The notes under the pieces: model-generated
Seen by the model: the letters and a program-made list of their open reading frames with translations, nothing else
The model's database searches: none
Told to the model about the DNA's origin: nothing
Shown here: positions 33,852 to 41,860 of the stretch, one piece after another
Numbering within the stretch: the first letter of the stretch is position 1
How the letters are laid out: each line of letters opens with the position of its first letter
Assembly: GCF_004361855.1 (NCBI RefSeq)
Contig: NZ_SNWQ01000010.1
Location: 124,001-188,000 of the forward strand
DNA: 64,000 bases
Reading direction: 5' to 3'
Source: Kribbella caucasensis
GTDB lineage: Bacteria; Actinomycetota; Actinomycetes; Propionibacteriales; Kribbellaceae
Program-made: the position numbers and the translations under genes

Positions 33852-35987
33852 TCAGAAGTCGATCTCGATGCGGGTCCCGGTGGGAACGCCGGGATGCCGC
33901 AGCCACAGCACACGGACCTCGGCGTCGTACCGCAGGTCGGTGACGTGGGCGCCGTCGGCCCGAACGGCCGCCGGCTCGGCCGGAACGCGCAGCGCGGTCA
34001 TGACCTGCACCCCGCGCGGCGCCTCGCAGCCGAAGCGGATCCCGGCCTGGTCGCGTTCCCAGTCCACGACCCGGCCGGCGGAGGCCAGCAGCGATTCCTC
34101 GTCGTAGGTCAGGTCGCGGAGCCAGGTCAGCTGGCCCGGCCCCAGCTCCTGTTGCCGGACGATGCCCAGCTGCGGGTCGAGCAGATCGAGGTACCTGCCC
34201 TCGACGACGTGCGAGCCGCCGGCCTCCTCCAGCACGGCTCCGACGAGGTACGGACCGCGCTGAACCGACAGCCAGTTGGTGGACTCCCAGGTATGGCCGC
34301 CCACCTCGGCCAGTTCGCGGATCGCCGCGACCAGGTCGGCGGCGCGTTCCGGTGATTCGGTGAAGCCGGCCGGCCGGGACGGAAGGAACCGGACCCGGCC
34401 CTGACCGATCGGCTGGACGCCGGCGTGGTTGCGGTCCGCGCCGAGCGCCTCGGCCAGGTGGTCGGCGCAGGTGCCGTAGCGGCCCGTCCACCAGGAGCGG
34501 ATCTCGTGGTACGGATCGGCGCCGTCGCCGACGTACAGCAGGCTGCCGCCGCGGCTGACCCACCCGGCCAGCGCGTAGTGGATGCCGGGCGCCAGCGGCT
34601 TCTGGAATTCGTAGCTCAGGACGAGTACGTCGACATCGTCCAGTGCATCAGGAGTGTCGATCACGTTCTCCAGCTGGACCGGACAAACCCGCTGCCCGTT
34701 GCACAACGGTGGCAGCGCCAGACCGTAGAAGTCGGAGAAGTGCAACTGATCGCGGCCATCCAGTGCCAGGGCGTCCTGCAGGCCGTCGTAGTGAGCCCCC
34801 TCATAGTGTGCACGGTCACCACCGGGGGACCAACGCTGGAACATGGCGGTGTCCGAGAGCGCGATCCCGATCCGCGGTCCTGGGTTGGCCCAGCGCACCT
34901 CAGGCTGGTCCAGGTGGCGCAGGCTGTTCATGGCGATCAGGTAGCTGGTGGCGGTGTCCGGCGGAATGGGCTGTCGCTCGGTGGATCCCTCGCGCAGGTA
35001 GGGGCGGTTGAAGATCCGGTTGGGCCACGGCGCCACCTCGTACCGCGAGACGCCCGGGTGCAACAGCGAGGCGACGAGGGTGCGCTGGTAGTTGGCCAGG
35101 TAGTCCTCCCAGGTGCGGTCCGGGTGGTCCTCGATCGGATCGTGCAGGAACCACATATGGCGGTCGGTGCCGCGGGTTAGGTCCTGGGCGATGCCATATT
35201 CCAGGTAGGCCGTCTCGAAGGTGCGCTCGGCGACTTTTCCGGCGTAAACATTGGGCGTGCGTGAGGTTCCGGTCCACACCTGCGCGATGGCGCCGTCGAT
35301 CGAGGGCAGCGTCCGCAGGCGTGATTCGGGGCTGATGATCTGCCACTGGGTGTAGTTCAGGAGGCTGTGCGTCGGGACGTAGAAACGCACCTGGCGGCCC
35401 TGCTGGAGGGCAACGTCCCGCAGTACGGAGGTGACCCGGTCGAGGCTGCGGGAGAGCAGGTGCTGCTTGAGCTGCCCGGAGCGGAAATGCGCTTCGGCGG
35501 TACTGTGCGGGGGCTGCCACGGCTCACCGAAGAAGGCCTGCCATTCCCGCTTGAACGATTCCGAATAGCCGGCGCGGGCCCAGAATTCCGGCTCTTCGAG
35601 GTGGATGCCTTCGACACCGAGTTCGATGATCGGGCGGAGTTTCTGCACCAGGTACTCGGTGAAGCCGAACGTCGGGACCATGTACGGGATGTCGGTGCTG
35701 TGACCGTGCAGGATCGGCGATCCGTCGCTCGCGGTCTGCGCGTCGGCCCAGTGGTCGGAACCATCCCACCGTCCATCCAGATAGTCCTGATAGGTGCCCC
35801 AGGAGATGCCGGTCATCAGGTGGACGCGATAGCCGGCCTCCCGCCACCGGGCGATGCGCTGCGGCGTCGTGTCGTTCAGGCCGTAGACCATGACGAAATC
35901 GGTGCGCAGGTCGATCGATTCGTCGTACGGGGCCTGCTCCTGGAAGCCGGTCGCCTCGCCGTGCTTGCCGGCGTTGCTGTTCGTCAT
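33852..35987 (-). CDS. Glycosidase-like protein of unassigned family (barrel plus GATase-like domain)
   Basis: A 711-aa protein without a signal peptide. The first 350 or so residues look like a TIM barrel with carboxylates on strand ends (TDFVMVYGLND; VEGIHLEEPEFWARAGY; SIDGAIAQVWTG). The middle has DALDDVDVLVLSYEFQKPLA and WVSRGGSLLYVGDGADPY, like the glutamine-amidotransferase-like trimerisation domain of GH42-type enzymes, and the end is a small beta domain. GGGAAGGG precedes ATG 35987. It is convergent with the oxygenase gene of the AraC locus. I know of no characterised relative; a role in intracellular glycoside breakdown is inferred. Confidence 0.55.
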   Translation of the reverse strand: MTNSNAGKHGEATGFQEQAPYDESIDLRTDFVMVYGLNDTTPQRIARWREAGYRVHLMTGISWGTYQDYLDGRWDGSDHWADAQTASDGSPILHGHSTDIPYMVPTFGFTEYLVQKLRPIIELGVEGIHLEEPEFWARAGYSESFKREWQAFFGEPWQPPHSTAEAHFRSGQLKQHLLSRSLDRVTSVLRDVALQQGRQVRFYVPTHSLLNYTQWQIISPESRLRTLPSIDGAIAQVWTGTSRTPNVYAGKVAERTFETAYLEYGIAQDLTRGTDRHMWFLHDPIEDHPDRTWEDYLANYQRTLVASLLHPGVSRYEVAPWPNRIFNRPYLREGSTERQPIPPDTATSYLIAMNSLRHLDQPEVRWANPGPRIGIALSDTAMFQRWSPGGDRAHYEGAHYDGLQDALALDGRDQLHFSDFYGLALPPLCNGQRVCPVQLENVIDTPDALDDVDVLVLSYEFQKPLAPGIHYALAGWVSRGGSLLYVGDGADPYHEIRSWWTGRYGTCADHLAEALGADRNHAGVQPIGQGRVRFLPSRPAGFTESPERAADLVAAIRELAEVGGHTWESTNWLSVQRGPYLVGAVLEEAGGSHVVEGRYLDLLDPQLGIVRQQELGPGQLTWLRDLTYDEESLLASAGRVVDWERDQAGIRFGCEAPRGVQVMTALRVPAEPAAVRADGAHVTDLRYDAEVRVLWLRHPGVPTGTRIEIDF

Positions 35988-36097
35988 ACGCCCTTCCCAC
36001 TTCCCTCGACTGCCAACAACCCTGGACGGTCCGATACCCGGGCGCCAGGGTGACGTCAGGAACTGGACACGGGGACCGCTGACTGCGGTGTTCGTGG

Positions 36098-36531
36098 TCA
36101 CCGGACTGGTTCGGCGATGACGACGGCGTTGCTGAGGTAGACCTTGCCGTTCCAGTTCTCGCAGGTGACGAGTACGAGCCGGCCTGGGGTGGTCTGGTCG
36201 AAGACCTTCGCGGCGTGCTTCGCGAGTGATCGTTTGGGGTGGTTCGTCACCGAGGTCGTGACGTAGGTGATCGGGCCGGTGGTGGTCATGACGGTCACGA
36301 TGGCGCCCACTCGAAGTTTGTCGAGATCGTCGAAGGCGCCACCGCCGGTGTGCACGGTGCGATCGGCCTGGTCGTCGGTGACGTCTGGGGGATTGTCGGC
36401 GGGTGTTCGGCCGGCTGGCCGGACACGACCCACCCGCCCAGCAACGCGAGCAGGACGCCGGCCACCACGACCGGCGGGCCTCGAAGTGATGAGGTCGGCC
36501 GGTCGCGGCGGGTAGGCCGGTTTCTGCCCAT
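36098..36531 (-). pseudogene. Broken class E/F-like sortase
   Basis: Two frames are needed. From ATG 36531 one frame gives the membrane helix VVVAGVLLALLGGWVVSG, then runs into nonsense. The other (codons in register with 36433, ending at 36098) gives HTGGGAFDDLDKLRVGAIV and LVLVTCENWNGKVYLSN, with the sortase active-site Cys in LVTC. About 60 residues expected between helix and core, including the strand that carries the catalytic His region, are missing. A deletion with frameshift is the simplest explanation. It follows the wall-protein gene by 15 bp. Confidence 0.7.
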
Positions 36532-36546
36532 GCGGGGCGTTTGCTG

Positions 36547-37320
36547 TCAGAGCTGGTGCAGTCCGCGGCGTCGCCGAATCAGGAGCGAGGCTAGGCCGAT
36601 CATGATGGCGACGGCCGCCAGCAGGCCGGCGGCGACGATCGTCCGGCGGTGGTTGGAGTCATCCTGCGCGGCAGGGCCAGGAAGACCAGCCTCCACCGCG
36701 GTTGGTACGCCCACCGGGGTCGACGGCACGGCGGTCGTCGCGGACGACGTGCCGGTCGTCGGCGACGTGGTCGGCGTCTCCGATGGCGATGCGGTTGGCG
36801 TACTCGTAGGCGTGCCGGTCGGCGTGCCGGTTGGCGTTGCGGTTGGTGTGCCGGTCGGCGTGCCCGTTGGCGTTGCGGTTGGTGTGCCGGTCGGCGGCGT
36901 GGCATCGCACTGCACACGCACGCGGGTCTGGGCGACGAAGTCCCCGTCGGCGTTCTGGACCCGGAGCATGTACGTGCCGTTGGGGAGACAGCCGAACTCG
37001 ACGAGTTCGGTCCCGTGGGCGGCCACCGTCACAACGTAGTTGTCATCGCCCGCTCCGACCATGTAGTGCTGGACCGTCGTGTTGGGGTTGCGCAGCTTGG
37101 CCACGACGCCGGCGCCTACGTCGCCGCAGGTGACCCGTGCCTTGCTGAGCACCGGCGGCCGGACCGTGGTGGCGTGGCGCTTGAGGTCTGTGCTGCCGGT
37201 GCTCAGCTGGGCCGGGGCGGGCCCGGTGTTCTGGGCTGACGCAGATGTGCTCCCCACGAGGAGCAGACCTGTCGCCAGCGTTGCGGTCAACAGACCGCCA
37301 ACGAACGAATCACGTTTCAT
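36547..37320 (-). CDS. Secreted cell-wall-anchored-type protein with Thr/Pro repeat stalk
   Basis: A 257-aa surface protein. It has a signal peptide (residues 1-29, ASA) and a small Cys-containing beta domain (VTCGDVGAGVVAKL; VEFGCLPNGTYMLRVQN; VRVQC). A stalk of TPTGTPTGTPTA repeats follows. The C-terminal sorting-like region has VPTAVEAGLPGP, a hydrophobic helix (AAGLLAAVAIMIGLASLL) and an Arg-rich tail. The adjacent sortase gene, probably its anchoring enzyme, is broken. ATG 37320 starts the signal peptide; the residues upstream in frame are not signal-like. Confidence 0.8.
   Translation of the reverse strand: MKRDSFVGGLLTATLATGLLLVGSTSASAQNTGPAPAQLSTGSTDLKRHATTVRPPVLSKARVTCGDVGAGVVAKLRNPNTTVQHYMVGAGDDNYVVTVAAHGTELVEFGCLPNGTYMLRVQNADGDFVAQTRVRVQCDATPPTGTPTATPTGTPTGTPTATPTGTPTGTPTSTPTASPSETPTTSPTTGTSSATTAVPSTPVGVPTAVEAGLPGPAAQDDSNHRRTIVAAGLLAAVAIMIGLASLLIRRRRGLHQL
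36812..36896. repeat. 36-bp tandem repeat, about 2.4 copies, inside the stalk region
   Basis: Copies at 36812-36847 and 36848-36883 differ at one base, and a 13-base partial third copy follows. Each copy encodes twelve residues of Thr/Pro stalk on the minus strand, so slippage would change the stalk length in steps of twelve residues without breaking the frame. Confidence 0.85.
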
Positions 37321-37682
37321 TGCCAGACCTGAATTCGCGTGCCGAGGTTTCGGACACAACAGGAACAAGCCAGTGGGCGCAGAGCCGGCGCCGACGATCG
37401 CCGGGACAGCGACCGCTCCCACCGGTACGGCGGCGAGTTCGAGCACGTGGCGGGGATAGGTAGACGGATTCTGACAGAACGGATGATGTGAAAAGACTTC
37501 ACGGTGCCCCCTTAGGACACCTACTTGATGCGCCGAGCGGGATCAAAGTTATCGATTCGGCTGAGTGATTCCAGGCGTACTTCCGGCCGGATCAAAGGCG
37601 TTTACTGCGACTCCGAGCACGAGGCCAGATGCGGCCCGCGTCGGTTGGGTCACGACCCTGAAAGATCGAGGTGCGACTACCA
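37321..37682. other. Divergent intergenic region (about 360 bp)
   Basis: It lies between the start codons of the wall protein (minus) and the esterase (plus) and must hold both promoters. A small inverted repeat GTGAA-N5-TTCAC sits at 37488-37502, close to TGACAG at 37472. No gene is recognisable, although short frames are open on both strands. Confidence 0.4.
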
Positions 37683-38402
37683 ATGGATGACCAAGCAGCC
37701 GTCGGACCCGGTGGTGCCGAGTCGGCGCCGGAACCAGCTCGTGCTGATCGGATAGCGGGAGAGCTCGTCACCGAGACGTTCGAGTACGACGGCGGCCGGC
37801 AAGTCACGGTGTACGTGCCGCCGGATCCGCCGGAGGCAGTCGTGTTCGCCGGTGACGGTCAGTTGATCTCGCAGTGGGGCGGGTACCTCGAGGCGGCCGA
37901 CGTACCGCCCACCATGATCGTTGGTGCCTATCGCACGGACGATGAGGACGAGATGGCGCGCATCCGTGAGTACTCACCGTCGTTCGACGAGGAACGGTTC
38001 GCGGCCCACGAGAGCTTCTTCGCCGACGACATCCGCAGCTGGGTCCGGTCGCGCTTCAGCGTCGCGTTGCCGGCCGAACGCACCGCGGTGTGCGGCGTGT
38101 CGGCGAGTGCAGAGCTCGCGCTCGCCATGGGGCTTCGGCATCCGGACCTCTACGGTGCGGTCTTCTCTGCCTCGCCCGGCGGCGGCTATCGCCCGCCTGC
38201 CGTGATGCCGCGCCCGCTTCCGCGCGCGTACCTCGTCGCCGGAACGCTGGAGCCGTGGTTCCTCGAGAACGCGACCCGGTGGGCGGACGCGCTGCGCGAT
38301 GCCGATGCGGACGTCGTGATGAACGAGCGGGTCGGAAATCACGGCGACCCGTTCTGGCAAGCCGAGTTCCCGCTGATGGTGGCCTGGGCGTTCGGACACT
38401 GA
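37683..38402 (+). CDS. Alpha/beta-hydrolase of the Fes/esterase-D type
   Basis: A 239-aa hydrolase resembling enterochelin-esterase-like proteins. It has AVVFAGDGQLIS (the strand before the oxyanion loop), IVGAYRTDDEDEMARIREYS, the nucleophile elbow CGVSASAELAL and the probable catalytic His in GNHGDPFW. The start could be ATG 37683 or GTG 37671; neither has an ideal ribosome site. It stands alone; the substrate is unknown, and nothing nearby indicates a siderophore. Confidence 0.75.
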   Translation: MDDQAAVGPGGAESAPEPARADRIAGELVTETFEYDGGRQVTVYVPPDPPEAVVFAGDGQLISQWGGYLEAADVPPTMIVGAYRTDDEDEMARIREYSPSFDEERFAAHESFFADDIRSWVRSRFSVALPAERTAVCGVSASAELALAMGLRHPDLYGAVFSASPGGGYRPPAVMPRPLPRAYLVAGTLEPWFLENATRWADALRDADADVVMNERVGNHGDPFWQAEFPLMVAWAFGH

Positions 38403-38509
38403 AGCAATCGTGCTCGGAAGGCGCGGGACGCGTTGACACCAACACCGAGGTCTACGGCCGACTCCCAGACGGTGAAGGGTGCCGACACTGTCGGGCGCGA
38501 GTCCCGCGG

Positions 38510-39466
38510 TCAGAATGTGGCGATCGGGTTGACCGGGCTGCCGGACGTACCGGCGAAGCGGACCGGCGCGACCGCGAGGTGGAAGTCCCACTGGCCGAGC
38601 TCGGCAGCCGTCGTCGCGCACACCTCCAGGTCGCAGTTGTCGAGCATCCACAGACCCATCGCGACGAGGCTCACGGCGTGAACCGGCATCAACACGTCTT
38701 CGTACCCCGACGGCTGAACGTCCTGGGGGGTGTCAGCGCCGATCAGCGCGACCTCCCGTTCATGCAGCCACGGCAGGCAGGACGCGTGCCAGCCGGCCTG
38801 CGTGAAACCGCTGGCGTCACCGGCCTCGTGCCGGACGCGGCCATAGCCGGTCCGCAGGAGTACCGCATCGCCGGATCGCACCCGCACACCCTGGCGACGC
38901 TCGGCCTCCTCGAGATCGTCGGGAAACACACCCTGCCCCGGTTCCAACCACGGCACATCGCGGACCCTGGCAATGTCCAGCAGGACACCACGCGTGATGA
39001 TCCCGTTCGCCGCCGCCGTGACGGCTGCCCACGCCGATCCCGTTGCGGCGTCGACCAACGAGTGCGACCGCCCGTTGTACATCGTGCCGTCCCAGTAGAT
39101 GTGGCACGGCGAGTCGACGTGGGTGATCGTGTTGCCGTGGAACATGATGCCGAGCCGCTCGTTCGAAAAGCCCCAGCGCCGGTCAGCGCGGAATCCGGGC
39201 ACCGGCATGTCCTCGGCCCCCGGCATGTCGGCGGCGCACGGGCACGTCGTCGTCGACCGCTCCATGTCTTCCGGTACGGCAACCTCCCATCCGCACGACA
39301 CGCTCCTGCCGTGGCGCACGGCCCGCGCCGCCGCCAGCCGGACGTCGTCGGTGATGTGGTTCAGAGTGCCGAGCTCGTCGTCGTCGCCCCACCGTCCCCA
39401 ATTCGACAGCGTGTCGAAGTACCCGAGCACGTCGTCCTGTGTGGGCATCGGTCGCCCTGCCGTCAT
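38510..39466 (-). CDS. Cyclase-family protein (kynurenine formamidase-like, metal hydrolase)
   Basis: A 318-aa enzyme of the cyclase/kynurenine-formamidase superfamily. The metal site is the HGNTITHVDSPCHIYWDG motif (the family's HxGTHxDxPxH variant). GVLLDIARV, DAVLLRTGYGR and the late His-containing strand VHAVSLVAMG fit the fold. Members hydrolyse cyclic amides, N-formyl groups or lactones. ATG 39466 is preceded by GGAG; ATG 39448 is also possible. Isolated gene. Confidence 0.82.
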   Translation of the reverse strand: MTAGRPMPTQDDVLGYFDTLSNWGRWGDDDELGTLNHITDDVRLAAARAVRHGRSVSCGWEVAVPEDMERSTTTCPCAADMPGAEDMPVPGFRADRRWGFSNERLGIMFHGNTITHVDSPCHIYWDGTMYNGRSHSLVDAATGSAWAAVTAAANGIITRGVLLDIARVRDVPWLEPGQGVFPDDLEEAERRQGVRVRSGDAVLLRTGYGRVRHEAGDASGFTQAGWHASCLPWLHEREVALIGADTPQDVQPSGYEDVLMPVHAVSLVAMGLWMLDNCDLEVCATTAAELGQWDFHLAVAPVRFAGTSGSPVNPIATF

Positions 39467-39707
39467 CCCAGCATCAACTCCTCCGGTCACGCGGTTCGAG
39501 GCACCAAGGCCCGCTGACGTGGCATGACAGCAGATCAGCGGGCCAGCAGTCGGCCGGTCAGGAGGCACGGTACGGCACACCTGTGGTGCTGTGGCACCGG
39601 TAGCCGTTGACATTGCGTGCGAGGTACCGCTGGTGCAGTTACAGAGTGACAAAGCTCTGTAAGTGCGCGTTTGAGGAGATCAATGTGCCCTGGGTGGACT
39701 GGTGGGC

Positions 39708-41717
39708 TCAGTGGCTGAGTAGGTCGGCGGCTTGGAGTTGGTGCCAGATCTCGGATTGGTCGATGACGGTGACGCCGAGCTTTTCGGCCTTGGTCAGTTT
39801 GGCGGCGCCGACGTCGGCGCCGGTGATGAGTAGGTCGGTGCTGGCCGAGACCGAGGACGCGATGGTTGCGCCTGCCTTCTCGCAGAGTCGCTGGAAGGCT
39901 GGGCGTGCGACTTTCTCGCCGGTGCGTGGGTCGCTGATCGAGCCGGTCACCACCACTGTCTTGCCGGCCAGTGGCGCGCCGGCGGCGACGACCGGTGGGA
40001 GGTCTTCTTCGCGTACGTCCAGCGATACGCCGGCCGCACGGAGCCGTTCGAGTTCGGGCCGTAGCCGGGTGAGATGCTCGATCAGCGAGGCGGCGACCTT
40101 CGGCCCGATGTCCTCGACGGCGACGAGCCCGTCGACGCCTGCATCGGCGACCTCTTCCAATGAGCGGAATCCTGCTCGGCACACTCTGGTCGCGGTGCCT
40201 TCGGAGGCCATGGGGATCGCGAGGCCGATCAGTGCTCTGCGGAGGCCGACCTGACGGCTCGTGTCGATCGAGTCGATCATGCGGGCGGCCGAGATCTCGC
40301 CGATGCGGTCGAACTCCAGCAGTCCGTCCTTGGTCAGCCGGTAGAAGTCCGACGGGTGCTCGAGGATCCCCGCCTCGGCCAGCCGTTCGATCCAGACTCC
40401 GCCGATAGCGTCGATGTCGGCTGCGGCTCGGGATGCCCAGTGGATCAGTCGCCGTACGGTCTGGGCGGGGCAGGCGACGTTGGTGCAGAACAGTTCGCGG
40501 CTGTTGCCCTGCTCGGTCAGTGGCTGTTCGCACGACGGGCACACGGTCGGCGGCACGATGTCTCGCTCCGCCCCCGTGCGCTTGGAGGCGTCGAGTACGC
40601 CGGCGACGAACGGGATCACGTCGCCGGCGCGGCGTACCAGGACCGTGTCGCCGATCTTGATGTCGCGGGCGCGGATCACTTCCTGGTTGGCCAGCGTCGC
40701 GCGGGTGACCGTCGTACCGCCGACGAAGACGGGTTCCAGCCAGGCGACCGGCGCGATCTTGCCGGTTTTGCCGACGTCCCAGACCACGTCGGCCAGCACG
40801 GTGGTCTTCTCCTCGGCGGCGAACTTGAACGCCAGTGCGCCGCGGGGCGAGCTGGAACGGGTGCCGGCGGCGGCGAAGGCGTCGCGATCGGCCAGACGCA
40901 GTACGGCGCCGTCCAGGTCGTAGTCCAGGTCGTTGCGCTGTTGCTCGATCGTGGTGATGACCTGCTGCGCCGCGGGCGCGTCGTCGCAGTGCCGCATGCC
41001 GGCGACGGTGAACCCCATCGTCCGCAGCGCGCGCTCGAGATCGGCGTCGGTGTTGCCGGGGTCGCTGAGCAGGTCGAAGGCGAGGAACTGCAGACGTCGT
41101 TCGGCGACGGTGGCCGGGTCCTTGGCGCGGAGGGTGCCGGCGGCGGCGTTCCTCGGGTTGATCAGGGGCTTGTCCGGGTGGGCGGCGTTGTAGGCGGCGA
41201 AGGTGGAGCGCAACATGACCGCCTCACCGCGGACCTCGATGCGGCCCGGTACGTCGAGCCGGTCCGGGACGCCGTCGGCGAGTGCTCGCACGAGCGGGGT
41301 CACGTCGTCGCCGGTCGTCCCGTCGCCGCGGGTGATCGCTCGTGCCAACTTCCCGTTCTCGTAGACGAGGGCCAGCGACAGGCCGTCCAGCTTCGGCATG
41401 ACCACCACCGACTGGCCGGGAAAACGGGCGAAGAAGGCCACCACCTGTTCGGGACGGGTCGCCTTCTCCAGCGACAGCATCGGCCGCGAGTGCCGGACCG
41501 GCGCGTGCAGCACCGCGGGTGCACCCACCTGCTCCAGCGGATTCGGATTGGGCGCCAGCTCCGGGTTGGCGTCGATCAGCGTCCGCAGTTCGTCCTCGAT
41601 CGCGTCGTACTCCGCGTCCGCCACCACCGGCGAACCCCGGTAGTAGGCATCGCGCATTACCACGATCTGATCAGCAAGTTCCTGAATGCGCTCCCCAACG
41701 TCCACAGCCCAAGACAC
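39708..41717 (-). CDS. ligA: NAD-dependent DNA ligase, full length
   Basis: A 669-aa ligase that seals nicks using NAD+. The order is domain Ia (DAYYRGSPVVADAEYD), the adenylation site MPKLDG with Lys109, TRGDGTTGDDVT, the OB fold, a zinc finger (CPSCEQPL then CTNVACPAQ), helix-hairpin-helix repeats, and a C-terminal BRCT domain starting at LAGKTVVVTGSIS. All expected domains are intact. The start is GTG 41717 (weak ribosome site). There is no replication or gatCAB context, so it could be an accessory paralogue of the housekeeping enzyme. Confidence 0.93.
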   Translation of the reverse strand: MSWAVDVGERIQELADQIVVMRDAYYRGSPVVADAEYDAIEDELRTLIDANPELAPNPNPLEQVGAPAVLHAPVRHSRPMLSLEKATRPEQVVAFFARFPGQSVVVMPKLDGLSLALVYENGKLARAITRGDGTTGDDVTPLVRALADGVPDRLDVPGRIEVRGEAVMLRSTFAAYNAAHPDKPLINPRNAAAGTLRAKDPATVAERRLQFLAFDLLSDPGNTDADLERALRTMGFTVAGMRHCDDAPAAQQVITTIEQQRNDLDYDLDGAVLRLADRDAFAAAGTRSSSPRGALAFKFAAEEKTTVLADVVWDVGKTGKIAPVAWLEPVFVGGTTVTRATLANQEVIRARDIKIGDTVLVRRAGDVIPFVAGVLDASKRTGAERDIVPPTVCPSCEQPLTEQGNSRELFCTNVACPAQTVRRLIHWASRAAADIDAIGGVWIERLAEAGILEHPSDFYRLTKDGLLEFDRIGEISAARMIDSIDTSRQVGLRRALIGLAIPMASEGTATRVCRAGFRSLEEVADAGVDGLVAVEDIGPKVAASLIEHLTRLRPELERLRAAGVSLDVREEDLPPVVAAGAPLAGKTVVVTGSISDPRTGEKVARPAFQRLCEKAGATIASSVSASTDLLITGADVGAAKLTKAEKLGVTVIDQSEIWHQLQAADLLSH

Positions 41718-41860
41718 TACCCGCGTGCCCCGACAAACAGCCGAACCCCCAGCTCGCCAGGTAAGATCAGCAGCTCCCCGCAGCTGTTGCCGTCAGCAAC
41801 ATGCTGGCCGCGCCGCACCAGTAGGCGACACCTGGCCAGGACATGAACACAGACATCTCG

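Noticed and set aside
36811..36896. CRISPR array
   Set aside because: The repeats are contiguous, have no spacers, and code for a Thr/Pro stalk.
39641..39660. Inverted repeat ACAGAG-N8-CTCTGT as ligA terminator
   Set aside because: The arms are only six bases and it lies 48 bp past the ligA stop without a T tract; too weak to list as a feature.
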